This document shows positions 1 to 13,700 of a stretch of DNA of 64,000 nucleotides, piece by piece. Position 1 is the stretch's first letter. Every line of letters begins with the position of its first letter. The translations under genes and the position numbers were made by a program. Under the pieces are notes generated by a model that had not been told where the DNA came from, ran no database searches, and worked only from the letters and a program-made list of their open reading frames with translations. Source of the DNA: Cyanoderma ruficeps (taxonomy: Eukaryota; Chordata; Aves; Passeriformes; Timaliidae); the NCBI GenBank assembly GCA_008694505.1, contig VZDJ01007753.1:15597003-15661002 (forward strand), in the 5' to 3' direction.

Positions 1-2129
1 GCCTGAAACAACTTTTTCATAGCAGAAGCTTGAGAGGAATAATTTCTACAGACTCGATTACATTTAATTTAGTGATCATGACTGAGACATAAGCTGGTTC
101 TCCTTACAGATATAAACTGAATGTGGGACAGCGTAACTGACTGAGTGCAGAGCCATTGTATTTTCACACACAGAAGATTTTTCCCTTTATAGTCTTCTAT
201 CCCTGACATCACAGGCAAAGGATTTTTAAAGGTGCTACATAAAATAGAGCACAAACTTTAAAAAATAGGACACCCATTTTCTTCCTTGTTGCTGGACAAT
301 ACTTGGAAAATGACACCTGGTTTTCATTTGCTTTGGAATGCCGTGAGAGACTTTGCCTTGAGCTAGAAGCTTGGAACATCTTTATAGCCGTCCACTGCAT
401 TAAAAAGATGATAGGGAAGGATGCTGAGCAATATAAAACAGAGCTCCACAGAAGTCAGAGAAGTTTGCAGACTTCCTCACACTGAAGGATTTGGATCTGC
501 TTCTGGATTATTTATTCCAAACACAGCATATTCATCAGGACTTCCAAGGAAAATCTTACGTATTTCTTCTGTGTTGGAAAGTTACTTGAGATCTAGAATT
601 AGTTGTACTTGAAATCCAAAATCAGACGAAGAATGAGGAAGAGGGTCTGTCTTTTTGTTGTACACAGGCAATATTGAAGCTCAAAGGGAGAACATTTATG
701 AAAGACTTGATTGCCTGAAGCCTGTGTTTACTAAATGCTGCTTCTGCTGCAGTGGCAATGGCTAAGCCTCAGCAATGCTTCTTGTATGATGCTTACTTGC
801 TGAGCTAAGGAATACCATCCAGAACTGAGGAGCCTTAACAGCTGGAATGCAACTGTACTTCAGGATTCAGATCACACAAAGTTAAGAACTGATCAGATAG
901 TGGCTGCAAGACAAAATATAAAGAGTCATTTTGAGTTGAGAGTTGATCCAGCTGGATCTGTTCCCTTCGCACAGGAGAGCAGCATGTCCTAGCACAGTAT
1001 TGTGTGGCACATACAAGCCCACATGGCTCTGTGCACAAGGTGTGTATTGTAATAAATTAGCTGAGACTCCATTTTCTTCATGTGGGAAAAGCCAATTATT
1101 TATTCACATCACTTATTTTATACAGTTTTCACAGACTTCATGTGCAACACCTATTTGCTGGTAGTTTTCTTACTACTACATTTTTTGGTCAGAAGGTGAT
1201 TTGTATGTATGTGTTAAGATTCAGGTTGTTTACATTTTTCCTTTATGGATTCTCATGGAACAGATCTTATTGTTTACACAGATGCACTTATTTTTCAACC
1301 CAAGAATAGGCTGTTGTGTTAACAAACCTTTCATACCAAGATTGTTTTCGCACGGGAACTTGCAAATTGCTTAACTACACTTAGAAGAGATGACAGGCTA
1401 GCTATTAATTTAATAGGGCAGGCCTGATTTTATGAGGCCTTTCTTTTATAATTCTTCTACCTGTCACAACAGGTGTGCACCATTTCCACACTCCTCTGGC
1501 TGGTCCTAGAAAGCTCTGCTGCTGCAAAAAGATATCCCTGCTGTGTTCATGGGCTACAGAGAACAATCTGCAACCCTTGTGAACCTTGGCAGCATATGCC
1601 CAGCAGCAAGGCAGATCAGCCACACTGAGAAAACTTGGTCTTTCAAAATGCTCCACAGACTAATGATTGGGGCATGTTTGGTGCTAATACAAGTAGAAAG
1701 GCCCAGTAAAATATGAAGGAGCCACAAAACCACAAGGTTTTCAGGCAACCCACAGCTGTTGGGGAATTACTGGTCTGTGGGACTGTTAAATTCTGTTACA
1801 AAGGGAGTGAAGGAGGGTGGGAAGGAGCTGTGGGTAGGGAAGGTGGTGTGACTCTGCTGGGAGAACTGCCACCAGGGGTGTTGCCAACACTTAAGTCAGG
1901 CTGGGAGCTGCTGTCTAATGTTGCAGACAGAGGCACAGACAGGCATGTGCCCCTTCATAACCTTGGTGCCTCATGTGGTGCCTCTGTAGCCTTAAATGAT
2001 AATGGCTTTTTAAAATATCTTTTTGCATTTCAGAGCCTGAAATTATGTGAGGGCTGTATCACTGCCCATCAGAGTGTCTCTTTGTTTCATTTTGGTTGCC
2101 TTTTTGTTTTTGTAACGTGATGTGGGTGT

Positions 2130-2238
2130 GGCACATGGGAACACAGTGTAGTGGTGGACGCGGCAGTGCTGAGTTAACATTTGGACTGGATGGTCATAGA
2201 GATCTTTTCCAAGCTAAACAAATCTATGATTTTATGAC
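2130..2238 (+). repeat. CR1 LINE 3' end fragment
   Basis: Contains the CR1-type 3' segment on the plus strand: a TAGTGGTGGACxxGGCAGTG-like block, then TTGGACTGGATGGTCATAGA, a TCTTTTCCAA block and ATCTATGATTTTATGA. CR1 elements are mostly 5'-truncated, as this one is. Confidence 0.75.
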
Positions 2239-4395
2239 ATTGAAGGAGTGAGTTGCTGGCTTGATGGTGTAGCAAGAGGGACCTGGAGGGCATTTGTGAG
2301 GACAGAGGCTGCTGAAGAACTCTGCAGGTTGGAGTCACCTACACCTTGCACAATCTTGTCTGTGCAGCTTGTGGGAGGTTGTTCCTCAAAGCGCTCCTGA
2401 GCTCTGGTGCAGAGCACGCTGATTTGCAGTGCCCCAAAATCACAGAAATGTAAGGTGTAGTTTCAGTGACATAAGGCTGACCCGTGCTCAGGACTGGTCC
2501 TTGTCCCTTTAGGGTAAACCTGGAGTCTAAGGGCCTCTGAAATTTTGTGTGGTTGTTCCTCAGAGGCTGTGGTGTGTTTTTTGGTTTTTTTTTTTCCCTT
2601 TGCACCATTCTTGCCTGGCCTAATACCACAAGTTGTGCTGTGACTGAAAAGAGTTGCATGCAAACCAAAGCAGACACTTCTGGGAGAAAGCTGCCTCTGT
2701 GCATCTCACCGAAAAAAGGAACGTGCCATACTTCTAAACCAGGGCTTGCTGCTCTGATGTTGTGTTTGCTTAACCACGGAAGATGAATGCATGCCTGCCA
2801 AACACCTCATCCAAAATGCACCCCAGATCACTGCCCACTGATGAAGATTTTGCTGGAAAACCCCCACAAATACAGAGCTTGCTATCTGCTGCCAAACACA
2901 AAGGAAATGAGACTATTCTTATAACTCTTAGCTCCTTTTCATAGAAATCGCTTGCTTGTGTCTTTTACCTGTTTAATAATATATTAATTAAAAATAAAAT
3001 ATTGCAAAAGAACACCAGACCCATGAAAGTCTTTATGCACTTTAACACAAGACAAGGTTTTTTCTCGGTGTATAAGTGTTACTTATGCTAAATGCCTGCT
3101 GAGAACTTCACAGGGCATTCACTGGTTTCAAGATTGAATGGAAGAAATCTGGGAGAAGATCTTCTGGTTTACAAAGGTATGGAGAGCCTGGAACAAAATC
3201 TACCTCCTGAGGTAAAACCCTCTTCAGTGGAATGGCAAAAGTTGGGATGAGGAGGCAGCTGTACTGCGCCACAGCCAAGGCACATCTTTGTTCAATTAAA
3301 CAGTAAGTTGAAAATATTGAAGCTGTTGGATTTTTTTTAATGAGTTAAAAATTATTAACAATAATGAAATGCATCAGTTTCCCATTACTTTGATGTGCTG
3401 GGTTTTTGGTTTTTTTGTGACAGACAGTGGCTCCAGCTGGGGGGTAAGCAGAGAAAAGAGATGGATTGGCCAAAAAAAAATGAAATTATTAGCTCACCTG
3501 TTGGATGCCTATGACTGATCTGAATCAGACTGAACACAAATTTAAACTCTAGATCTTGCATGTTCCAATAAAGTACTTACATAAACTCAGTGTAAAGTGC
3601 TCCCCTACCACTGGAGAAGTAGTCAGCATAGAGGAGAGGACTGCAAGTAGAGCAAGAATGATGCTTCAGACTGCAGAAAAAGGGCTGAAGTCCTTGTGAG
3701 AGGAGTTAAGGACTTGAGGTTTTAGCTTCCACCTGTCAGGGAAGTGCTGCCAGCCACTACACTGTCCTGGGGGAAAAAAAAGCCATTTCTCTCCAGCTTC
3801 ATGCTAGGTAACTTTTCTTTGGCTCAGAAACAGAGAGAAGTAGGGGGAAAAATATATGTATTCTTCCCTATGATTACATCATACCTTAGCATATGAAACT
3901 TGCTGTCTGGGGACTAGACTTCCTCCTTGCTATCCTACTTTTCTTCTTCTTTTACACTGAAACACTGATTGTTCATACCTTATTTAAGTTTCAGGTTCCA
4001 TTAAAATGACTAACACTGCAGGACTTTTTTTCCTGGTAGCTTCATCCAGAAAGGATTGGCAAATGGAGAATTCTTGGTTAATGTGTTGTAAAAAGTAAAG
4101 ATTGTGGAAACCACAAAGTGCTGTAGGAAGTATATAACATCTTTGGCTGCATAGACAGCCCAAGCCTCTTGATTCTATTCTGTAGGTATCTGCAAATCTA
4201 CTTGCACATGGCTGTAGTTAACTCACAGCTTGCACCTCATGCTCTGCTCACTGCTCTCCATTCCTGTCTCACAGAATCATTTCATTTGAGCAGTCTGGCT
4301 TAAAGGTCCCCCTGCCCTTCAGTATAGTACCTTGGAGTGATGATGGCAAATGACAAAGTTGTTGTGCACGCAGAAGTATACCAGATGCAATCCTG

Positions 4396-4401
4396 TTTAA
4401 T
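4396..4401 (-). terminator. Candidate polyadenylation signal ATTAAA for SPTBN5
   Basis: ATTAAA on the minus strand about 135 nt past the stop codon. It is the nearest recognised variant signal; no AATAAA was found on this strand between the stop and about position 3000. Position only, no transcript support. Confidence 0.25.
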
Positions 4402-4535
4402 TGTATTTAAAGATTTTACGAGATTAAATACATAATTTTCAAAGTTCAGAGGGAAGTGATTAATTTAAAACATATTAATACATTTCCAGAGGGCTGAGTT
4501 AAGTTATAATTGTCTAGCATCCATTGAGGTAAATG

Positions 4536-4710
4536 TCATTTTTCTCTTCCTGTTTTTAGTAGAGATGGAAGCAGTTTTGTTTTATTTCCACTTTGTTCTA
4601 GGCTTTGGGTGGTGATTGAGGCTCGTGTCACTGTAGATCCATCTTCCTTAAAATCTCTGGAAAATTCTGCAGACTCTCTCTCTGGTTTGATTTTAAAAGA
4701 AGGTGTTCTC
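4536..4710 (-). CDS. SPTBN5: SPTBN5 exon w39: C-terminal tail and stop
   Basis: One base, 57 codons and stop TGA at 4536-4538. The joined codon gives Arg, then RTPSFKIKPERESAEFSRDF, DGSTVTRASITTQSLEQSG and KTKLLPSLLKTGREK. The Lys/Arg/Ser-rich end resembles the basic C-termini of other beta-spectrins. Acceptor TTGGTAG is weak in pyrimidines upstream but in the right phase. The full spliced frame from w1 ends cleanly here. Confidence 0.75.
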
Positions 4711-7700
4711 CTACCAACAAAATGCAAGATCAGAAAATCAGGTATAATCTAGAGGAGTTCAAGCCTCTCTCTATATGTTAGGACTCAGTGTCTAGCTCAG
4801 CAGCAAAAGTCTGCCCAGCTGTGGGACTAGGATTTCACACCATAGCCTATAAGATTTGTACAGACTCCAAATGCAAGAAAAATTGATTTAAACAGACCAG
4901 GTTTCTGAATTTGGCTGTGCCTGTGTTTTCCTTGCCTGTGTCTCCCCTGAGCCTTCTTTCCCCAGTCCCAACAACCCCAGCCTCTCCCGGTAGGACTTGC
5001 TCTCCAGACCCTTCTCCAGCTTCGTTGCTCTTCTCTGGACACACTCCAGTTTTCTTGAAGTGAGTGGTTCACAACTGAACACAGCACTAGAGGTGTTGCC
5101 TCACCAGTCCCAAGTACAGAGGGACAACCACTGCCTTGCTCCTGCTGGCCACATTGTTTTTGTGACATTAGTGACAGAGGAGCGGGACTTTTTGATCTCA
5201 GGGCAGTCTCTTGGTAGGTGACTGCGACCTGAACACAAACAGCACTGACATCTGTTCAGCTTTGCAGCACAGAGCCCATACCTCACGAGTGAGCTTTTGC
5301 TGGTTAGTCTTTCAGCAGAGTCCCTGTCTGGAAAGTCCCACACTCTTTTCTGGGAGGTTTCTGTGTTTGAAATGAAACTTTGTGCCATCACTGTACGATG
5401 GGATCTGTTACCATGTCCTACAGAGTCAAAAAAAACAAATAAAGACTAATATTAGAGGCAGAGTTTGCCACTTCTGGGTCCATAACAATTTTCTCTGACC
5501 ATCATAGTTACAATTATGCTATGGCTTCCTTCCCAGTAAGCCACTACATAGAGAGATGTCCAGAAGAGATCTAGATTCAGAGAAAAAAGCTGTTGATCAA
5601 ATTCAAAGCAGATCTTTAATAAAAGGACTAGTACAGCCCCACACCCCTACCAGAGAATAACCCGATGTTGGCCACAGAACAACTGATAGACAGCCTTGCA
5701 AATCACCCTGGACAGCATTTCTTTGCCAGAAACTAAATCACAAGGTGCAGGTGATGTGTATTGCTTTCTTACAGAGGCGAAAAGGATGGCTCAAAATGCC
5801 CCAAACTGAGGACATTTTGCCATTCTCTTCTTTCTCTTTCCATCACTTGCTAAAAGCACAGTTCATTCTTGAAGGAAGTGAGAATATACCTATATTATTC
5901 TGTAGTGATTGCAGCCAGTCCTCCATCAGTGCCTGAGAAGGTGCTGCAAAGAAATACTCTGCCCCATCTCTCAGCCTGTAAATAAGGATAGGAAAAGGTG
6001 AACTTTAGTCAGTTTTGCCTTGTACCTTCTGTGCTTGTGAGACACTTCAGTTATGCCTCCTAACAACATGCAGCCTTAGGTGACTGTGGGCCAGGAGCTG
6101 CACAGGCTTTTATTTGTGACCTTCTCTGTAAGACTCACCGCAGCATGAAGGCGTTCTCTTTCCTGCTGTAATTCACCAGCCTCTCACATTTGGCACCAGA
6201 AATGTCGAGGGACAAGAGTGTGGATACGTTCTAAAGGGGGATAAAATTAAAGCAAAACGTCTTCTGTGTCCTTTCTGCCAGGATTCAATTCCATACCAAC
6301 CTGCAGGCAGACTACACACCCATCTCTTTATGCTTCTAACTTTAATTCTAGGATCACTGCGTAGGATGAAACACAGAGGACCCATGGATGATTGCATTAC
6401 ATCTTGAAGGCAATCCTTGAATAAGGTATATCTTAGAAGAAGTATCTTTGAAAATTTCTGGAAGCTTATCAGTGTGTTTTTAGTTATATCAGTTGAATAA
6501 TTGCTGAATTTTCACCCAGCTGACATTTGAATATCACCCCAGCCCCAAACTAAAGGTGACATTTTAAAATTCATTTTTACATATGTAGACACAAAGTTTG
6601 CTAAAAAGATTAAAAAACCAAATTACCTTAGTTGCTTCTTTGTCATCATTATAGAAATCAAGCTTTAATCCATCAAGTTTTACATAGAAGGATTTCCAAG
6701 ACCTTGAGTGTGGCTACATGAATAGAAATGGTAATAAAATTCAGTTGTGAAATATATATTTTATAGGAGTAGTGAAATCTTTCACATGCAACTTCCACAG
6801 GAAGCCAGGATCTGTTGATATTATGATCACAGAAATTCTCACAGTCATTGTTATTTCTTAGAAAAACAGAACTTGCTATAGTTTTTGTGTGAGTGATTCA
6901 AGAAAGGGTCTCTATGAGTCAGGATTGAACAAATGACATAACGTGCTTCAAGCAAGCTCTACACCATGTGGTCAGCAACATCACTGAAGGTGGATAATCA
7001 AGGTTCTGTCTAATTTTTGGCAGCTAACTCTACGTTTTTCCTTAGCTAGGACACCAGTCCCTACCTGCTGGGCACAGGCTACTTTTATCAAGTGTGTTAT
7101 TACTATATAATGTGGTTGCTGAATTCTTCTTAATTTACTCAGCTAACTCCAATGGAATACTACTGAACAATGTGCAAAAGCAGCAGCTGTTTTCAACCCC
7201 AACTATGCACCACTGAAACTTAGCCTAGTGCCATGACATTCTTCTTGATGAAGGATCCTTAACTTATATTCACATTTTGTTATGCCACTGAATAAAGTTG
7301 ACAATTTGGTCTTTCAGAGAAAAGAGAGGAAACAGTTCTGAGGAAGGTAAGTCATAGGTTTTCTTGTTGGGTAATATGGAAGTTTAGTATCTCTGAACAC
7401 TAAATTCTGTGTGCCCAGAAGTGAAGAAAAACTAAATTTCCCTTCCAGAAGATGGAGTCCATACCAGATGCACTTTTTAAAAGAGGTCTTTCAAGTGAAA
7501 AATTTCAGAGGAAATATTATGTGGGATAAATAATCAGGGACAATTTGTTTATGTGCAAACACTCAGCAAACATTGATGTCTGCAGAGTGGAGGTGAATAT
7601 TAGAAAATTTCCTGGCCTGTCATGATCATTAGGCTATTTTCTTGGAGTGGTATTATTTCCCAGGATAAGAATTTAGATTTCAGTTTCATTCAAACCTGTA

Positions 7701-10700
7701 TTTAATGAACCAGTTCTTCAAAGATAAACAGAACCTTAATTCCGTTCTATCACAGCGAGAAATTACAAATATTGGGAGCATGAAACTGAGGGCTTCCACT
7801 CCTGACAAACTATCATCAGCTTCTACAGGATCATGAAGCTTTAGGTTTTTTTGTGGTGTGGTTTTTTTTGGTTGTTGTGGGGGGTTTTTTTGGTCATTAA
7901 ATTGGAGGGTTTTGCCCCCAATTCAGCTGATATATTGAAACCAGTTGATATATTGTTTATAATTAGGAAACTGTAATTAACAGTTCATACAGCTTAGACT
8001 CTGGTTTATAAATCCATTAACTGTAGACAGGCCCTGTTCTGCGTGATTGCCACGACAGGCAAAAATTTCATTGTCTCTTTCTCTGAGAGAACAGGTACTG
8101 CCAAAGCCTGTGGACACTTCCCCATTTTAGGGATAGCTGAAGCAAACCCACATTACTGAGCTCCTCTTCAGCAAGAGCTTATCCTGAAGAAGTCAGACCA
8201 GATCGGGACTATAACTCAAGGAATAATGAAATAACCCAGAGTGATGGCATTTATTTCTACCTGTTGTCTTCGTGGAAGGAGCTGGTCTCGCTTCTCTAGG
8301 AAACCCTCCATGTTCTGGAGACTTGCAGAAACCTGAGACATACAAGAACATTTCTTCTTAACTTTAAAATGACCCTTAGGCCTATGCTAAATTTCTGAAT
8401 GTCTTTTTTAGATAAACTCCATACAAAGAAACTGATCTCTGGTTCCTCTAGCCTTTACATTGATGGCACAGCTGGAAATCCTCACTAGGTTGCAATCATA
8501 TCTTTGATAGACCACCTAAATAAAGATAATTCAAATCCTTCTCGAACTTTACTTACAGAATTTGTTCCATCATAGTGTGTTAATTAACTAATATTATTTT
8601 TATATTATTAGATACATTTTACAATTTAAATTGTTCAAGTCATTCATACCACCTCCATAATTATTGAGTTACACCATTGTATGGTGTTGTACTGGTGCAC
8701 TTGGGTATGTGACAAATGTGTTCCTCTCAAGAGTAGAGGAGCAAAAGGAAACAATTTTATCTGCCAATGAGTTAACAGTGAATTTCTTGCCAGGGTGAGC
8801 AAACAGGAGTTGTTGGTTCTAGTCTTGCACCTGGTCACCTCTCTCTGACTTCTAAACAAAGTGGACACTAAGCAATGCCTCAGAGGCGTGTAGGTAAATC
8901 ATCCTCTTTGTGAGACATCATCCGTTTTTAAGTGCTCTGCTGAGTATTCAGCAGCAGGACTAGCCTCTAGTTCAGGAAAAGAAAAAATGGAAGCAATATA
9001 GTTGTTAAGACCTAGGCTATAAAGCTTAGCAAATTAAAAGCAGTTTTTAGCTGTACATAGCTGCTTAAGTCAACTGTCTTTGTGGAAAGCGTTTGAATTG
9101 CAAAGGCACATAAAATGCTTCTTGTTTGAACTCAGGAGGGTACCCACCAGAATGCCCACTGTATGGTGCTCTGTGACTTTCACACAGAATTTCCTGTAAC
9201 TGCCTTACTTCAACTAGCACAGGCTAGTGGTTTTGTGAGGAGAGAATCAGAAATTCCTGGAACTTACCGAGGATGTATTCTTTAATCTCTCCCAAGAGTA
9301 GCTAGCCAGCAGTAAGTTTGGTGAGTTATCTAGTGACCTTTGTCCAGGCTCAGGTGGCATTGCTGTTAGTTTGGTCTGCAGGCTGGAGAAAGAGGAGCCT
9401 ATAGCACCTTTTTCCTGAGGAGATATGTGGTCTGTGGCTTGTGATTCTGACAAATTGCTGCTGTGTTGCTGGTTTATAGGAGTAGGAGATAAAGGAGAAC
9501 CTAAAGAACTGTGACTTTCCAAAGATGCAGCTTGTGGGCCCACTGTTTCTGGTGTAGCTGGAGTGATAATCTCACCGAGCCTTGTCTCAGCTTTCATTTC
9601 TGTTTTGTTGCTGCTCAGCACTTCAGGGAATTCCGAGGAAGTAAATTCTTGGAACCTTGGAGATTTTTCAACAGGGGAGAAAATAGTTTCAAGTGGGACC
9701 CTCCAGGACACGCTGTGTGCGGGTGGCAGTGGTGCTGTGCTCTTTATCTCTGTCACTTTTGGTGGTGGATTCCTTTTGTCAGATGGCTTTCTTTTCAGAG
9801 ATGGAACCCGTACAACTTTGCCTTTATCCTTCTGCTCACTTTCTTCTGTGTCCACTTGTTTCAGAAGATTCATCTCTCTCTGTAGGACAACAGTATTCCA
9901 TTTTTTAAAATCACCTTCATGCATTCATGAATACTTAGCTAAGATTTTTTTAAAATTTATAAATTTATTTTAAGCAGAAACACTTTTTCAAATAAACTGT
10001 CTCCTGGCACTGAATCTTAAGGCCTCTTCTTTCATTGGCATTTTTAGAGTTAGATCTGAATCTAATTGCTATATGCTAAGCATTATTTTGTTCCCTGAAT
10101 CATGAATACTAATGGAAGTTAACCTCAAATATGGTGAATTCTGCCCTTACTAAGTTCTCTGGAGGCTGTTTGGTTTTTTTTTTAATAAGCTAAGGAGAAA
10201 CTGTACTCCTTTTCTTGTGGCACTACTTCTTTAAGTTTTCTGTAAGAACATTGAGTATCCAGGGTTGTTCTCATGGAAGATTTTGGAGGGAAGGCCATTT
10301 GTCCCTTCACTTAGCCAATTTGCAAATCACTGAATAAAAGACAGATTAATTTTCAGCCTAAAGTCAAACACAACTGTTATGTTTTTCTTGTTATTTCAGG
10401 AAAATAATTTTAAAAACCTCCTCCACAATGAAAGAGACTCTGAGAAGCTCACTGAATATCTTTGGTATTTAACACGACCCATTGTAAAAATCTTAAGCCA
10501 GAAGGAAAAAGACCTATCTTTGCCTTGGTGTCCATTAATTTTCAGCCCTTTGCTATCTTCTTTCTCTTTCAGGGGGCTCCAGCTCCCTACTGAAATCCTG
10601 AATGAAACAAAACCTCTCCATCTGTGTAGCAAGGGATCACCCTGTTTCTCACTCTCTTTTTGCTGGTCCTGGAAGAAGAAAATTTCCACTTCTCCCCCAC

Positions 10701-13700
10701 AGCTTTTTCAAGCTAGTTGATCTCTTTTGATCCACATATAGGTCTAGCTCTGTCTGAAATATTTCTGCTTTGGTTACTCATTTACCCCATCTCTTACATG
10801 GAGTGACATCCAAACAACGAATGACCCACATCATCCTGTTTCACGCACAGCTCATCAGTCTCCTACTACTCACCTTAGTTTTCCTGCTGAGCTGAGCAAA
10901 TTTTTCCTCCTGTGCTGCAAGCATCTTCTCAAAATCATGGTGTTTCTTCAGTAATTCCTCTACTTCAGACACTGAATCCTAAATGGAAAAATTACAACAT
11001 ACAGAAGCCCAAAATCAAGTCCATCAGAAGAGATTATGCCAAAGATGTTCAGATTGATCCATTCTATTTAGCCAAGTGAGGATTCTGAAAATTTTGTAAT
11101 TGGATGTCTAAACTCCTGTTAGTATATGAAAAAATCTGAATTTACATTTAAAAGATTGTATCTTGCAGTCTGTCTGCTGTGCAGGAGAAGGAGAACTCAA
11201 GTACCGACCTTCCCTTTTCTGCAAGGCCATGTAGTACCAAGGCTTCCAGCTATAACTGTTTATGTGGAGATTGAGTACTTGGATTCTAGCTTGTGCTAGA
11301 CACGGAGTTTGTTCCTGGCCTACAACAAATGCATCTGAAACTTCTTTCATATCCTCTTCTTAGTTTCTGATACCCAAGTTCATGACTTTCTTTTCCAATC
11401 TTATAAATTATCAGAAGACAGTCAACAATGAGAAAAAAACCCAACAAAACCAAAAAAATATGGATGCTTGTATTTAAAAAAGAATTTACAAGCTAGCTTG
11501 TCTGTGTAAAACATTCTACTTCTTAATGGGAAGAACAAAGTGGGAAAAGCCCCTTTTTTTCTCTTGCAAGGTGGGGAAAACCCTTTTTGAAACAGGCTCT
11601 CAGCAAGACAGGTAAAGTTGAACCTTCTGCAAGTTATGTGAAAAAATGATCTGGAATTGTTCTGAGACTTCTACCACCCTCTGGAAGCCACCACTTCCAG
11701 GAGCCCATCACCATGTCAAATGCAGCAACAGCCCTGAGCTCACTTCGGCAAGAGGACAGAGTTCCTGCCCTTTCTAATGTCAAGGGCACATTGCTGTTGA
11801 GATTGTGATTAATTTCAGGCCTGAGTTGATCCATGAGCCAGGCCCTCTGCATATGCTAAGAGGCACACAGTGCTCAGTAATGCTGCATGGTTGGTACTCA
11901 CTCCATAGGAGGGATCTGAAAGAAAGCTCTCCTTGGCAGCCAGCCACGCTTCTGCTTGTTCGAGCTCTCTGCGGAGCAATTGGATCTCCCAGTTTTCTTC
12001 ATATAACACTTTCCTCATGTCCCAGCTCTCCTTTACCTTCTTCATCAGCTCTGACAGCTCTAACAGTTTTTCTTCAATCTAGAAAAAGAATATTTGTAAT
12101 GCCAGGAGTTGAAAAATCCAATCCAACTTTTACATGACAGTCAACTATCATGTAATTCGCCTTCATGCTTTAGAAGACGACGTCTACAGAATTTTGCGGT
12201 GTTAGCACAATTTAGAAAAGACATCTGAGTCCTCTTTTTTCCTACTTGAATTGATTTGGCATGCAAATTATGTAGCTAGATAATACAATTTTAGGCATAT
12301 TCCACATACTGTAAGGCAAATATTCTGCCATGTGATTTCCCAAGATGAAACTTTATACCCAGGAAGCTTGTACTACAAAACTAGTGAGAACCAGAAGATT
12401 CAACAAATGCATGCAAGGCAACAATGGAGAGACTTCAACCGTGGAAAGTTTTTTTGTACTTTCTACAACAGAAGTGATGTAATCTTGCATAAATTCTGAA
12501 GATGGTTTTGATGGTGTGATCTCTGGATCTACAGACAATGTCTTGGGCAAAGTCTAAAGATACACAGATAACAGAACCACAGAAATTTTAACATTCTTGC
12601 CCCTTTGGACATTTCTGAACAATTAGATCTCTTCTGGTGAACTCAGGGACATCAGCAATGCAAGATGATTGCACTGTGATGTAGCATAAGAACTTTAAAA
12701 TGTGTTTTCTTTTTCTGTGTGTCATATGATGTATGTTGCTTTTAATAGTAAAGAACCCGATTGTCCCAGTCAGTTCTTCTGTTCTGAGAGACAAAGCTGC
12801 ACCTCCTGTCTGTTTCATGTCTTTGTTCACTCTTGTTTGTAAAATATTTAACTCTCAACACACCTCTACAGACATGAAATGTCCATTCTTCATCAGGTCA
12901 CCTCCTGCCCGCTGCATTTCTTCGTATTTCAGCCACTGCTTCTCTATCTCACGCTTGTATTCCTCATGGCGCTTGATGAGCAGCTCAGCTCCCAGGACAT
13001 CATTTGCCAGCTCCTCAGAAATCACCAGAGCATGCATCTCGTTGGCCCATGCCCTACGGAACAGGGACAAAGGGTAAAAAGAAAATGAATCTGAGTCTGT
13101 TGGACATATCCCATGGCTGTAGATACATGTATACAGACTTTTATTTGCTCACAAAATATATTAATATTGTCCTGATTTTCCTGGGATAGAGTTAATTCTG
13201 TTCTTAATAAATGGTACAGTGCTGAGTTTTGGATTTAGTATGAGAATAATGTTGACAACACACTGCTGTTTCGGCTGTTGCTGAGTAGTGCTAACCCTAA
13301 GCCAAGAGCTTCTCAGTTTCCCAGGCTCTCCCAGTGAGGAGGTGCAAAAACAGCCTGGCAGAGGGGAAACACAGCCAGGACAGCTGACCTGAACTGGCCA
13401 AAGGGATGCTCCATACCATAGAACATCATACCCAGTATATAAACTGAGAGGAGTTGGCCAGAAGGGAGCAGTGGCTACTTAGGGACAGGCTGGGCACCAG
13501 CGAGTGGGTGATGAGTAATTGAATTGTGTGTTAATAGTTTTTGAGAGGGTTATTTTCCTTTTTTTTAAATATTATTTTTCATCATTAGTATTATTATATT
13601 TTACTTTTTTCAATTACTAGAGAGTTCTTATCTCAACAAATTAGTTGGTTTTTTTGTTTATTTGCTTGTTTTTAATTTCCGATTCTCCTCCCCATCCCAC

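Larger units (their letters stand above)
1..4535. other. Intergenic sequence downstream of SPTBN5
   Basis: No convincing gene on either strand. The open frames present are short and lack splice-site or family support. A CR1 3' tail lies at about 2130-2238; the rest is A/T-rich unique sequence with short homopolymer runs (for example T-rich near 2580). Confidence 0.6.

Noticed and set aside
1713..2120. 135-codon plus-strand ORF near the window start
   Set aside because: Low-complexity Gly-rich start, ends next to a CR1 tail, no family resemblance.
4827..5168. Overlapping 64-113 codon ORFs
   Set aside because: All lie in the CR1 fragment in three frames; not host genes.
5203..5244. CX2CX4HX4C zinc-knuckle-like pattern on the minus strand
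   Set aside because: It reads in frame beyond w38 but lies after a good donor that joins in phase to w39, with a CR1 fragment next to it. No gag-like or other zinc-finger context; treated as chance in intron.
5101..5281. Extension of w38 to the stop at 5101 as a last exon
   Set aside because: The tail would be encoded by CR1 sequence, whereas splicing to w39 gives a charged spectrin-like tail in the right phase.
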